Origin: an uncultured Lachnospiraceae bacterium
GTDB taxonomy: Bacteria > Bacillota > Clostridia > Lachnospirales > Lachnospiraceae
Length of the DNA stretch: 53,866 bases
NCBI GenBank assembly: GCA_910589195.1
Contig: CAJUTC010000020.1
Coordinates: 1 to 53,866 of the forward strand
Direction: 5' to 3'
Part shown: in pieces, positions 23,782 through 31,920 of the stretch
Layout of the letters: each line of letters begins with the position of its first letter
Position numbering within the stretch: the stretch's first letter is position 1
Position numbers and translations under genes: made by a program
The notes under the pieces: model-generated
What the model was told of the DNA's origin: nothing
Databases searched by the model: none
Seen by the model: only the letters and a program-made list of their open reading frames with translations

Positions 23782-24798
23782 TTATCTCTGTGCTGCCGCA
23801 ACACTTTTTCGCAAAACTGGTTTTGTTTTCAGGCAAAGGCAGTTCTCGGCATCTGGCTGTTTGTTCAGGTTCTGCATCAGCATACGGACTGCTTCTATCC
23901 CTACCTGATACTTAGGCTGATGGATGGTAGTCAAGGATGGGCTGCATAGATTACTCATCTCAATATCATCATATCCAAGAATGGAAAGTTCCTCGGGAAC
24001 CCGGATCCCAGCTTCTAACGCTGCTTTCAAGGCGCCGATTGCCATAATATCATTGGCTGCGAAAATGGCTGTAGGCCTTTCCTCAAGGGAGAAAAGCTGT
24101 TTTGCTGCTTTATATCCGCTCTGCCAACTAAAATCCCCGGTTATTACGTATTCCTTCCTTAAAGGAATCCCCCGTTTTCTCAGACAATCTTGATAGGTTT
24201 CCATACGGCATCTGCTGGAATATTCATCCTGCAAACCAGAAATAAAAGCGATCCGGCTGTGTCCATACTGTTCCAACAGCTCAATCCCCTGGATGACGCC
24301 TTCTGCGTCATCAACATTAACCATATGAAACCGTTCCGAAGATTCTTCCCGGTTCTGTTTTTCATAATCCACCAGTACCACTTGGGTCCACAGCTTTAAC
24401 CGCTCCAATTCTTCCTCCGCAAGCTTGCTCTTTACCAGGATCACCCCATCCGTTCCCCGGCTTAATAAGGTATTCACGTAATGCATTTCTTTCTTTACAT
24501 CACGGTCACTGTTACAGAGAAATACAGTAAATCCTTCTTTTCTGGCCTCATCCTCCGCCCCTCTGGCAAGTTCTGGATAGTATGGGTTTACTATCGTTGG
24601 AATAATAAGACCGATGGTTTTAGTTGTTTTTGTCCGCAGCGCGCTTGCTGTCATATTATATTGAAATCCAAGTTTTTTAATTGCCTGATAAACTTTCTTT
24701 TGGCTCTCTGGTTTTACGCCCTTCTTTCCATTTAGCACATTCGAAACTGTCCCCAACGAAACTCCCGCCTCACGAGCCACATCTTTTACCGTTGCCAT
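23782..24798 (-). CDS. LacI-family transcriptional regulator
   Basis: 338 aa from ATG 24798 with GGGGGAG six bases upstream and the family start MATVKDVAREAGVSLGTVSN; the longer open frame (to 24846) adds 16 unlikely residues. N-terminal helix-turn-helix and hinge (VLNGKKGVKPESQKKV...LGF), then a periplasmic-binding-protein-like ligand domain (IGLIIPTIVNPYYPELARGA ... AIFAANDIMAIGAL ... LGYDDIEMS). It is the first gene of its operon behind a promoter whose start overlaps the palindrome TGAAACGTTTCA. Near-copies of that palindrome lie in the nucleoside operon promoter, so it most likely represses both. The effector is perhaps a nucleoside or a sugar from it. Confidence 0.92.
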   Translation of the reverse strand: MATVKDVAREAGVSLGTVSNVLNGKKGVKPESQKKVYQAIKKLGFQYNMTASALRTKTTKTIGLIIPTIVNPYYPELARGAEDEARKEGFTVFLCNSDRDVKKEMHYVNTLLSRGTDGVILVKSKLAEEELERLKLWTQVVLVDYEKQNREESSERFHMVNVDDAEGVIQGIELLEQYGHSRIAFISGLQDEYSSRCRMETYQDCLRKRGIPLRKEYVITGDFSWQSGYKAAKQLFSLEERPTAIFAANDIMAIGALKAALEAGIRVPEELSILGYDDIEMSNLCSPSLTTIHQPKYQVGIEAVRMLMQNLNKQPDAENCLCLKTKPVLRKSVAAAQR

Positions 24799-24921
24799 AA
24801 CGCTCTCCCCCGTATTATTTGGATAGAAACTTCTGCCGCCAAACAAGCGGCTTACATTCCCATATCAAACCCCGCCTGCCATCCACATAAGGGTACGTTT
24901 CTATGCAGGGCGCGCAGGTTT

Positions 24922-24933
24922 TGAAACGTTTCA
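24922..24933. promoter_or_regulatory. LacI-type operator in the lacI-operon promoter
   Basis: Perfect 12-bp palindrome TGAAACGTTTCA beginning about ten bases after the -10 box at 24943-24948, so it covers the start of the transcript: the classic position for autorepression. Confidence 0.85.
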
Positions 24934-24942
24934 TATAATACG

Positions 24943-24971
24943 ATAGTAGCACACATCACCAGATTTGTAAA
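24943..24971 (-). promoter_or_regulatory. Promoter of the lacI-isomerase-transketolase operon
   Basis: Minus strand: -35 TTTACA (24971-24966), 17-bp spacer, extended -10 TGC-TACTAT (-10 at 24948-24943). It starts directly beyond the stop of the ABC permease gene, so the catabolic operon can be read separately from the transport operon. Confidence 0.75.
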
Positions 24972-24974
24972 TCA

Positions 24975-25904
24975 CTAATTGGATTCGTCGTCATAATGTT
25001 TCCCAACTGCTGTCGGGCCTCTCAGCCATTTAATATGAACCAGCGACGCCAACAGGGTAAATACGTAAGGCATGGCCATCAAAATCTGGCTTGGGAAATC
25101 CACACTCTGGAACATGGTTTGCAGCGCATTAAAAAACCCGAAGAAAATCCCGGAAACCGCCGCGCCCAGCGGAGTGGAACGGGACAGGTTACAGGCTACC
25201 ATAGCAATGTAACCACGGCCTGAGGTAATATTGGTCTGGAAGCAGCTTAACATAGCCATGGATAAATAAGCTCCCGCCAACCCGCTTAACGCTCCGCACA
25301 TGCCGACCCCAAAATATTTATACGCAACTGTGTTAATTCCAAGGGAATAAGCTGCCATAGGATTATCTCCTACCATGCGCATACGAAGGCCGTACTTAGT
25401 CCGATACATAAAAATGTGGCTTACGATGACCACAAGGATCGTAATGTAGAAAAAAACGTACTGGCTGGCAAGAATGGGGCCGATAAATGGAATCTTTTCC
25501 ATTCCATTTAACGAAAATACGGCAAATGGAGTAATGGCTGGGGAATACTGGTTGGAATCCCAAATCACCTTTACAAACAGCTCTGTCAAACTAAGGCCAA
25601 GCAGATTAATGCACACGCCGCTTAAGGTTCCGTCTACCTTATGTTTTACATGCAGGAAGGCGTGGAGGAGTGAAATTAAGGTCCCGCCTGCAATCGCGTA
25701 CAAAACGCCTATTATATTGCTTCCCGTCTGCAGCGCGCCTAATACGCCGCAGAAAGCGCCCATCAGCATCATCCCCTCACATCCGAATGCCACCACTCCT
25801 ACCCGCATGGAAAACGCGGAACCTACAGCGGCTAAAATAATGGGCAATGACATCCTTAATGTGGATGTAAGCGCCAATTGGATAAACGCAAGGATTCCAT
25901 TCAT
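24975..25904 (-). CDS. nupQ: Nucleoside ABC transporter permease (NupQ/YufQ-like)
   Basis: 309 aa with eight or more membrane segments. It belongs to the BPD_transp_2 permease family (LivH/RbsC-like): ALTSTLRMSLPIILAAVGSAFS at the start and GINTVAYKYFGVGMCGALSG in the middle. It directly abuts the other permease gene (25905). The two permeases, the double ATPase and the BMP lipoprotein make a complete importer of the type shown for nucleosides in B. subtilis (NupNOPQ) and PnrA systems. Confidence 0.85.
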   Translation of the reverse strand: MNGILAFIQLALTSTLRMSLPIILAAVGSAFSMRVGVVAFGCEGMMLMGAFCGVLGALQTGSNIIGVLYAIAGGTLISLLHAFLHVKHKVDGTLSGVCINLLGLSLTELFVKVIWDSNQYSPAITPFAVFSLNGMEKIPFIGPILASQYVFFYITILVVIVSHIFMYRTKYGLRMRMVGDNPMAAYSLGINTVAYKYFGVGMCGALSGLAGAYLSMAMLSCFQTNITSGRGYIAMVACNLSRSTPLGAAVSGIFFGFFNALQTMFQSVDFPSQILMAMPYVFTLLASLVHIKWLRGPTAVGKHYDDESN

Positions 25905-27005
25905 TTATGCCATCCCCCTTTCTTTTCTGGCAAACAGCCGTTTAATGGGGCGAAACAGCTTCCAATCCTTTATGGAAGTAACAATATGCGGAGCTGACAC
26001 AAAGACTACCACCAGTCCCTGGATAATATCCATAATTTCAAGAGGCGCCTGCGTGGTACGGCTAAGGGTTGTAGATGCCGCTTCCAGCATACCGAACAGG
26101 AATCCGGAAAGTGGCACCGCCAAAGGGGAATAGGCAGCAAGTGCCGCAACCGATATCCCTACAAACCCTACCCCGCTGGTCATTCCGTCAATAAAACGGT
26201 GATAAATGCCAAGAACAAGGGCAGCGCCTCCTAACCCCGCAAATGAACCAGCTAAAAAAGCAGTTAAATAATACATTTTTTTGGTTCGGATCCCTGCTAC
26301 CACACTAGCAATCCGGTTCATCCCTGTAACCCGAATCTCATAGCCGATCACCGTCTTTTCCAACACCACATACATAATGACACAGCAGGCAAGTGCAATG
26401 GGAAATGCCCAGGTCAGCTTGGTTTTTGGTATCATGGCAGTTAAATATGCTGCCTGAGAAATGGGTTTTGTCTGACCAATGGAAACATTTTCCGGCTTAA
26501 AGGGGCCATTACACATCCATTCTGTTATTCTCGCAACGATGCTGTTCATCATAATGCTGGTAATTACTTCAGATGCGCCGAATTTCAGCTTTAAGTAACC
26601 GCTAAGCAAAAAGGTAAGTCCCCCTCCGACTAAACCTGCCCCAAGGCAGGCCAACAGCATAAGCGGTTTCGGAAGCCAGCTACAATACGCGCCAACCAGG
26701 GCTGCGCACATGGCACCGGAAAGCATCTGCCCTTCTACTCCCACGTTTACAAGCCCTGCCTTAATCCCTACTACGAATGCAAGGCCTGCAAAAATCATGG
26801 GGGTGGATTCGCTTAAGAGCAGCGCGATACTTGACCGTGAGGAAAATGACTGGGCAAACAGGGCTGAATATATTTCGATAGGATCATAGCCGCATAACAG
26901 AATGAACAGACCTGTAAGGATTAGGGACACCGCCAGCGCAAGAAAGGAAAGGCCAGCTTTAGACAGCAAGTTCATCAGTTTTATATTGTCCTTTAATTTA
27001 CCCAT
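25905..27005 (-). CDS. nupP: Nucleoside ABC transporter permease (NupP/YufP-like)
   Basis: 366 aa, hydrophobic with a short basic C-terminus (RPIKRLFARKERG). Contains ESTPMIFAGLAFVVGIKAGL and NVGVEGQMLSGAM, typical of BMP-type sugar/nucleoside permeases. Overlaps the ATPase gene by 8 bp, so translation is coupled. Forms the membrane channel with the second permease. Confidence 0.86.
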   Translation of the reverse strand: MGKLKDNIKLMNLLSKAGLSFLALAVSLILTGLFILLCGYDPIEIYSALFAQSFSSRSSIALLLSESTPMIFAGLAFVVGIKAGLVNVGVEGQMLSGAMCAALVGAYCSWLPKPLMLLACLGAGLVGGGLTFLLSGYLKLKFGASEVITSIMMNSIVARITEWMCNGPFKPENVSIGQTKPISQAAYLTAMIPKTKLTWAFPIALACCVIMYVVLEKTVIGYEIRVTGMNRIASVVAGIRTKKMYYLTAFLAGSFAGLGGAALVLGIYHRFIDGMTSGVGFVGISVAALAAYSPLAVPLSGFLFGMLEAASTTLSRTTQAPLEIMDIIQGLVVVFVSAPHIVTSIKDWKLFRPIKRLFARKERGMA

Positions 27006-28530
27006 GTTTATCTTCCTTTCTAACTGCTTCTAAAGGGCTTCCTGTCATCAGCAGCCCAAGCTGCACCTTAGTATAGTCTTCCGGCCTGCACTCTGCCACC
27101 AGTTTTCCTCCATAAATCACTGCCAGGCGATCGCTAAGGGTGCACACCTCATCTAAATCCGCTGAAATCAGCAGCACTGCTTTTCCCTGATCCCTAAAAT
27201 TCAGGATCTGCTGGTGGAGATATTCCGATGCCCCAATGTCCACTCCTCTGGTGGGATGTGCTACTACTAGCACATCCAGGTCACGGCTAAGAACCCGTGC
27301 CATAACCACCTTCTGTTGATTTCCCCCAGAAAGCTTACCCACCGGTGTATCTATCGAAGCAGTCTTTACCTGAAAACGGTCCACATTTGCTTTCGCGTAA
27401 TCACGGATATACGTTCTCTTTAAAAATCCTTTATCGGAAAATTCCTTAAAATCATGGTATCCCAGGATCAGATTGTCCTGTACGCTCATCTCTAGCACCA
27501 GGCCCTGGGTCATCCTGTCTGCTGGCACATGGCCGATCTTATTCTGGATAAAATCATGGGCATCCCCAGTAATTTCCTTTCCTCCCACAGTAAGGCGCAT
27601 AGAATCCGGGGCTATGGTTCCGGTTACGGCATCCAAAAGCTGCGTCTGCCCATTTCCTTCCACCCCAGCGATCCCATAGATCTCGCCCCGCCGGATTTTG
27701 AAGGATACATCCTTTAGCTTAACTACACCGTCTTCCACCACATTTAAGTTATCCACACAGAAGAAAGGTTCACCTACCTTTTTCGCTGGCTGTTTCTCAT
27801 CTAGCTGAATGGAACGCCCAACCATCATCTCTGATAGGGAAACCACATCGGCGGTTTTCGGATCCACATTCCGATTGATCATTTCCCCATCCCGCAGCAC
27901 GGCGATTCGGTCAGCAATGGTAAGGGTTTCGTAAAGCTTGTGTGTAATAATCACAATACTGGTGCCGTTCTTTTTCAATATCCGGATAGAAGCAAACAGA
28001 TTCTCCACTTCACTTGGGGTTAAAACAGCAGATGGTTCATCTAAAATCAGGATTTTCGCATTCCGGTATAAGGCCTTTAAAATCTCCACACGCTGACGCT
28101 CCCCCACAGAAAGGGATTCTACCAAAGCATCCGGATTCAGTTCAAAATGGTACTGATCAATTAATTCCTTTACCCGTTTCTTGGCAGCCTGTCTGTCCAC
28201 AAAAATCCCTCTGTATGGTTCTTCCCCCGCAATTACATTTTCTGTAACGGAAAAAAACGGAACAAGCATAAAATGTTGATGTACCATGCAGATCCCCTGG
28301 CGGATTGCGTCAATAGGCTTATGGAATTCAATGGGGGTTTCGTTAAACATCATAGTTCCTTCATCCGGTGTATACATCCCGTAAAGAACCCGCATTAATG
28401 TGGTTTTTCCTGCCCCGTTCTCTCCAAGAAGTGACAGCACCTCACCTTCATGGAGCTCCAAATCCACCTGCTTTAATGCCTGGGTGCTGCCAAAGCTCTT
28501 AGTAATGCCACGCATTTCAATTATATTCAT
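26998..28530 (-). CDS. nupO: Nucleoside ABC transporter ATP-binding protein (two ABC domains)
   Basis: 510 aa with duplicated ATPase domains. N-terminal Walker A GENGAGKTT, signature SVGERQRVEILKAL and Walker B ILILDEPSAVLT. The C-terminal copy has VEGNGQTQLLDA (degenerate Walker A), LSGGNQQKVVMARVL and DVLVVAHPTRGVD. The degenerate second site is usual in RbsA/NupO-type proteins. GAGGAG six bases upstream of ATG 28530 supports the start. It powers the importer made of the neighbouring permeases. Confidence 0.92.
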   Translation of the reverse strand: MNIIEMRGITKSFGSTQALKQVDLELHEGEVLSLLGENGAGKTTLMRVLYGMYTPDEGTMMFNETPIEFHKPIDAIRQGICMVHQHFMLVPFFSVTENVIAGEEPYRGIFVDRQAAKKRVKELIDQYHFELNPDALVESLSVGERQRVEILKALYRNAKILILDEPSAVLTPSEVENLFASIRILKKNGTSIVIITHKLYETLTIADRIAVLRDGEMINRNVDPKTADVVSLSEMMVGRSIQLDEKQPAKKVGEPFFCVDNLNVVEDGVVKLKDVSFKIRRGEIYGIAGVEGNGQTQLLDAVTGTIAPDSMRLTVGGKEITGDAHDFIQNKIGHVPADRMTQGLVLEMSVQDNLILGYHDFKEFSDKGFLKRTYIRDYAKANVDRFQVKTASIDTPVGKLSGGNQQKVVMARVLSRDLDVLVVAHPTRGVDIGASEYLHQQILNFRDQGKAVLLISADLDEVCTLSDRLAVIYGGKLVAECRPEDYTKVQLGLLMTGSPLEAVRKEDKHG

Positions 28531-28573
28531 TTATTTCTCCTCAGAAAGGCAATCCATCCGCAACACGGTTTCT

Positions 28574-29728
28574 TTACCACTGGTATTGATTCTCAGCAGC
28601 CCATGCGTCCACGTCGGATACGTCTGCCGGCATGGTAATCTTTCCGTCCTTGCAGTCCTGGCGCACCTGGTCAATCACTGCCTGAATCTCTTCCGGAATC
28701 CCGTCCACGTACAGGGAATCTTCAAAGCTGATATCGCATACGCCGTCCGCAATACCAAACTCATTATATCCGGCTGACCAGCTTCCATCGATTACCGCTT
28801 TAATTTCATTATAAACTAAAACATCGGTTTTCTTAATAGAACAGCAAAGGCTCTGATTGGGATCATTGTCCGATAAACTGGTGGCAATGTAATAAGCCCC
28901 TTTCTCCTTGCAGGCCTCCAGGATTCCTTTTATGCCGCTTCCACAGTTTCCAGTACAGATATCAGCGCCCTTATCAATACCTAAAAGTGAAATCTCTTTT
29001 GCAGTTGCCGGATCATTATATCCGCCTACGATGGTATAAAGAATTTCGGCATCCGGATTCACATACCTTGCTCCTGCCATAAATCCAGCGGCGCCTTCCC
29101 TGGATGTGGGAGAGTCCGTTCCTCCGGCATAACACAAAACATTCGCGTCATTGGTGAGCGGAAATGCATCCTGGTATTTTCCCGTGGTAATCAGGCCGCA
29201 CAGAACTCCTGTAAGGAAATGCTGTTCCCCATTAATTGCCCCTACTGAGCGTACATTGTCCTTTCCTTCCAGTTTACAGTCTACGATGGAATACTTCTGC
29301 TCCGGATAATCATCACAGAACAATGAAACAATGTCCGCAATCTGGGAATTAATAAAGATAATCAAATCATACTCGCCGGATTCGGAAAGGAAACGCCCAT
29401 TGGTTTCATAATCCGCTGTATCTTTACACTCTATATAATCTACCGTAATTCCCAGTTCTTCCCTGGCCCGATCGGTTCCCGCAATTCCCTCATCTGTAAA
29501 ACCAGAAGCGCCTGCTTTTTCACCGCACACCGCTACCCGGATCTGGTCTTCCTGGGGTTGTTCGGTTTCCGAAGGTTTGCTGTCATTGGCGCTACTCTCT
29601 GAGTTGCTGTTTTCGGTACTGCTGCTTTCTTTGTTGCCTGCGGCATTCTGTCCGGAAGATTGGCACCCGGTCATAAGTATCGAAGCTGCTAATAAAATAG
29701 CCATCCATCCGGAAATCCGTTTCTTCAT
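28574..29728 (-). CDS. nupN: BMP-family nucleoside-binding lipoprotein (NupN/PnrA-like)
   Basis: 384 aa. Signal peptide with lipobox LMTGC (Cys22), then a Ser/Asn/Glu-rich linker to about residue 62, then the BMP (basic membrane protein) fold: DQIRVAVCGEKAGASGFTDEG, ITVDYIECKD, LCYAGGTDSPTSREGAAGF, ICTGNCGSGIKGILEACKE. It should be tethered outside the membrane and bind purine or other nucleosides for the ABC importer encoded next. AGGAGG seven bases before the start. It lies 47 bp after the nucleoside hydrolase gene. Confidence 0.88.
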   Translation of the reverse strand: MKKRISGWMAILLAASILMTGCQSSGQNAAGNKESSSTENSNSESSANDSKPSETEQPQEDQIRVAVCGEKAGASGFTDEGIAGTDRAREELGITVDYIECKDTADYETNGRFLSESGEYDLIIFINSQIADIVSLFCDDYPEQKYSIVDCKLEGKDNVRSVGAINGEQHFLTGVLCGLITTGKYQDAFPLTNDANVLCYAGGTDSPTSREGAAGFMAGARYVNPDAEILYTIVGGYNDPATAKEISLLGIDKGADICTGNCGSGIKGILEACKEKGAYYIATSLSDNDPNQSLCCSIKKTDVLVYNEIKAVIDGSWSAGYNEFGIADGVCDISFEDSLYVDGIPEEIQAVIDQVRQDCKDGKITMPADVSDVDAWAAENQYQW

Positions 29729-29775
29729 AAAATTACCTCCTAATTTTTGTATTTACCTTTTAACATGTTCCTATC

Positions 29776-30750
29776 TTACTTTTGGCTGCCCAATTTGATA
29801 ATATCGTTCATCCACCGTTCCACTGCCGCTTTGCTGTCTACCTGATAGGCAAACTTTACATTCGGCTTCCGGTTCCACCATCCTCTGAAATCCACTACCG
29901 TCTGCCCTGCGCTCAGGCTTCCTGTGGTTTCGATGTCCGCCGCCACATCCTCACAGACAAACCAGTCTGGGTTAATCAGGTACGACGTAGCAGCCACATC
30001 ATTTAAGCCAATCCCGTCCTGCCTTGTTTTATACCACCTGGAAGGCTTGCTTTCTGAGGAAAGCTTCCGAAAGGCTTTTGTCATGGTATAGATATATCCT
30101 CCAATTTCTCCTCCCTCTCTGCGCAGACGCTCGAAATCCTCATTGGTTTCTGTAAACTGATCACAGATATCCAGGCCAAGCTGGACAATGGGGATTCCAG
30201 AATTATAAACAATGTGGGTTGCTTCCGGATCCACTGCCGCGTTAAAGCTGGCAACCGGGGAATCATTACCGATTACATTAACCGCGCCACCCATAAACAA
30301 TATTTCCTTAATATTGTTTTTTAATTCCGGATCCAAAAGGATCGCCAACGCTACATTGGTCAAGGGAGCCAAGGCCAGGATCGTAACCGGTTCCTCGGAC
30401 TCCCGTATTATCCGAGCCATCTCTGCCGGCGCGTAGCCGGGAGTTTCTTTTACAGAAGGCATAGGAAAACCAGCATCGCCTAAACCGTCTTGCCCATGAA
30501 CCCAAGACGCGTCAATAGGAGCTTTTAATATGGGACGGTACGCGCCACGGTAAACCGGGATATCCGTGCGCTTGGCAACCTCAAGGATCCGCAGGCCATT
30601 GATTACACAGCCATCTAATCCAATATTTCCCTTTGCGATGGTCAGAGCCTTCACATCAAACCTTTCATTCGCCAGCACCCAAAAAATAGCGCTCGCATCA
30701 TCAATTCCCGGATCTGTGTCAATAATAACTGGCTGTAATTTGTTCATCAT
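29776..30750 (-). CDS. Nucleoside hydrolase (IUNH family)
   Basis: 324 aa. The calcium-binding signature DTDPGIDDA lies at residues 11-19 and the family motifs ILALAPLTNVALAI and FMGGAVNVIGNDSPVASFN follow. It cleaves the N-glycosidic bond of a ribonucleoside to base and free ribose (or a modified pentose), in the cytoplasm after import. Purine/pyrimidine preference is not readable. First gene of the importer operon, with a ~280-nt leader that carries two LacI-type operators. GGAG six bases before ATG 30750. Confidence 0.9.
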   Translation of the reverse strand: MMNKLQPVIIDTDPGIDDASAIFWVLANERFDVKALTIAKGNIGLDGCVINGLRILEVAKRTDIPVYRGAYRPILKAPIDASWVHGQDGLGDAGFPMPSVKETPGYAPAEMARIIRESEEPVTILALAPLTNVALAILLDPELKNNIKEILFMGGAVNVIGNDSPVASFNAAVDPEATHIVYNSGIPIVQLGLDICDQFTETNEDFERLRREGGEIGGYIYTMTKAFRKLSSESKPSRWYKTRQDGIGLNDVAATSYLINPDWFVCEDVAADIETTGSLSAGQTVVDFRGWWNRKPNVKFAYQVDSKAAVERWMNDIIKLGSQK

Positions 30751-30932
30751 ACTGTTCTCCTTTTCTTTTTCTGTATTCTGATTAAAGCTGAAAACTTACC
30801 GCTAAACCGCTTCCCATCGAAATATCATGAAATCATAACATCACGCAATCATAAAACGCACTAGGCTGATGGGGTGCAGCCAGTAAGCTGCAGCTGTATC
30901 ATTTTATGCAAATTTTCGTCAATTTTCAAAAA

Positions 30933-30944
30933 TGAATCGTTTCA
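30933..30944. promoter_or_regulatory. LacI-type operator variant (leader of nucleoside operon)
   Basis: TGAATCGTTTCA, one mismatch from the perfect palindrome TGAAACGTTTCA. It lies about 75 bp inside the operon leader, at a distance from the next copy that would allow looping or roadblock repression. Confidence 0.65.
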
Positions 30945-31006
30945 TTTTTTGTTATAAAAAAATCATGCATTTCGTACCTATCATTAAGAATTAAATTTCT
31001 TATATA

Positions 31007-31018
31007 TGAATCGTTTCA
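31007..31018. promoter_or_regulatory. LacI-type operator variant at the nucleoside-operon start site
   Basis: TGAATCGTTTCA, the same variant as at 30933. It lies 18 bases beyond the -10 box, hence just after the expected transcription start, a standard repressor position. Confidence 0.75.
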
Positions 31019-31035
31019 AAAATGCTGTTAAAAAC

Positions 31036-31064
31036 ATACTACATCTTTTATACAAAAATGTCAA
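31036..31064 (-). promoter_or_regulatory. Promoter of the nucleoside hydrolase/ABC importer operon
   Basis: Minus strand: consensus -35 TTGACA (31064-31059), exactly 17 bp, -10 TAGTAT (31041-31036). The strongest promoter match in this part of the window. Confidence 0.8.
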
Positions 31065-31331
31065 TATATTTTTTGATTTTTTATTTATTTTTTCACACTT
31101 GATGGAAAGCTTTTACTATTCATTCATGGAAACAGTATGATTTTTTCAAGCTATCTCCTGCATTTTCCTTATCTGTAACAAATCCTTTACTTTTCATCTC
31201 CGGTTTTCCTATCATACAAACTATGCTTCTTTTCACATTGTCCTGGCTTTTTCTATTGAAAAAACTGTGAATATCCTGTAAATTTTCTGTAAAATAACTG
31301 AAAAATCCCTGCTTTTCCCTTCGCAATCTGC

Positions 31332-31337
31332 TATAAT
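31332..31337 (+). promoter_or_regulatory. -10 box of the CBS-domain gene
   Basis: Perfect TATAAT about 100 bp before the CBS gene. No good -35 was found 16-18 bp upstream, so only the -10 is called. Confidence 0.45.
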
Positions 31338-31437
31338 ACCATGGGATACACCAAATTACTACTTATGGCGTACATCTGCAAAAGACCGCGTCCGTGTCCT
31401 ATTCTTAAACATAACAACACAGGAGATACGCAAGAAA

Positions 31438-31857
31438 ATGAATGTTTTTCAACTTTTAATACCAAAAAATGACACTATGTATCTGGATGATACCACTTCA
31501 ATCTCTGCCGCCATGGATAAACTTCGAACCAGCGGATATACTGCGGTTCCGGTGATCCGGGAAGACGGGACTTATGCTGGAACGGTAAGCGAAGGGGATT
31601 TTCTCTGGGCATTTTTAGATGGGAAAGATGAAAATGGTGACGGTCAGGCTATGGCTGTCAAAACCATTATGCAAAGTAACCGAAACCCGGCTGTAAAAAC
31701 CGATGTAGATTTGACACAGCTTTTTTCAGAAGCTTTAAATCAGAACTTTGTCCCGGTTGTCGATGATCGGAATATGTTTATTGGTATTGTAACCAGAAAG
31801 CAGGTAATCCAGTTCCTTATGGGGCATATCAGGACACTGCTCCATTCTCCATCTTGA
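31438..31857 (+). CDS. CBS-domain protein
   Basis: 139 aa made of a pair of CBS motifs (~residues 10-70 and 75-135): AMDKLRTSGYTAVPVIREDG and FVPVVDDRNMFIGIVTRKQV. CBS pairs bind adenosyl ligands (AMP, ATP, SAM) and act as stand-alone sensors. No catalytic domain is attached, so the target is unknown. Single-gene unit closed by a terminator at 31884-31917. GGAG lies rather far (12 bases) from the ATG. Confidence 0.85.
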   Translation: MNVFQLLIPKNDTMYLDDTTSISAAMDKLRTSGYTAVPVIREDGTYAGTVSEGDFLWAFLDGKDENGDGQAMAVKTIMQSNRNPAVKTDVDLTQLFSEALNQNFVPVVDDRNMFIGIVTRKQVIQFLMGHIRTLLHSPS

Positions 31858-31883
31858 ATCTTGAACAAGCCAATAATTTGGAA

Positions 31884-31917
31884 AAGGTGGCCGCCAAAAT
31901 TCGCGACCGCCTTTTTT
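31884..31917. terminator. Bidirectional terminator between CBS and amidase genes
   Basis: AAGGTGG (31884-31890) pairs with CCGCCTT (31907-31913) followed by TTTT on the plus strand; the minus strand also ends in TTTTCC. It serves the convergent CBS and acetamidase genes. Confidence 0.75.
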
Positions 31918-31920
31918 CAA

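Larger units (their letters stand above)
30751..31437. other. Regulatory intergenic region upstream of the nucleoside operon
   Basis: 687 bp. From the operon side it contains a GCAGC...GCTGC stem near 30885-30900, operators at 30933-30944 and 31007-31018, and the promoter at 31036-31064. On the far side a plus-strand TATAAT at 31332-31337 probably serves the CBS gene. An open frame at 31120-31326 (minus) lacks a ribosome site and I do not call it. No purine riboswitch core was recognised in the leader. Confidence 0.6.

Noticed and set aside
30751..31028. Purine or other riboswitch in the nucleoside-operon leader
   Set aside because: The leader is long, but the conserved purine aptamer sequences are not there and LacI operators explain control.
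31120..31326. 68-aa minus-strand frame between the nucleoside promoter and the CBS gene
   Set aside because: No ribosome site, Lys/Phe/Ser-biased, and located upstream of a strong promoter region.
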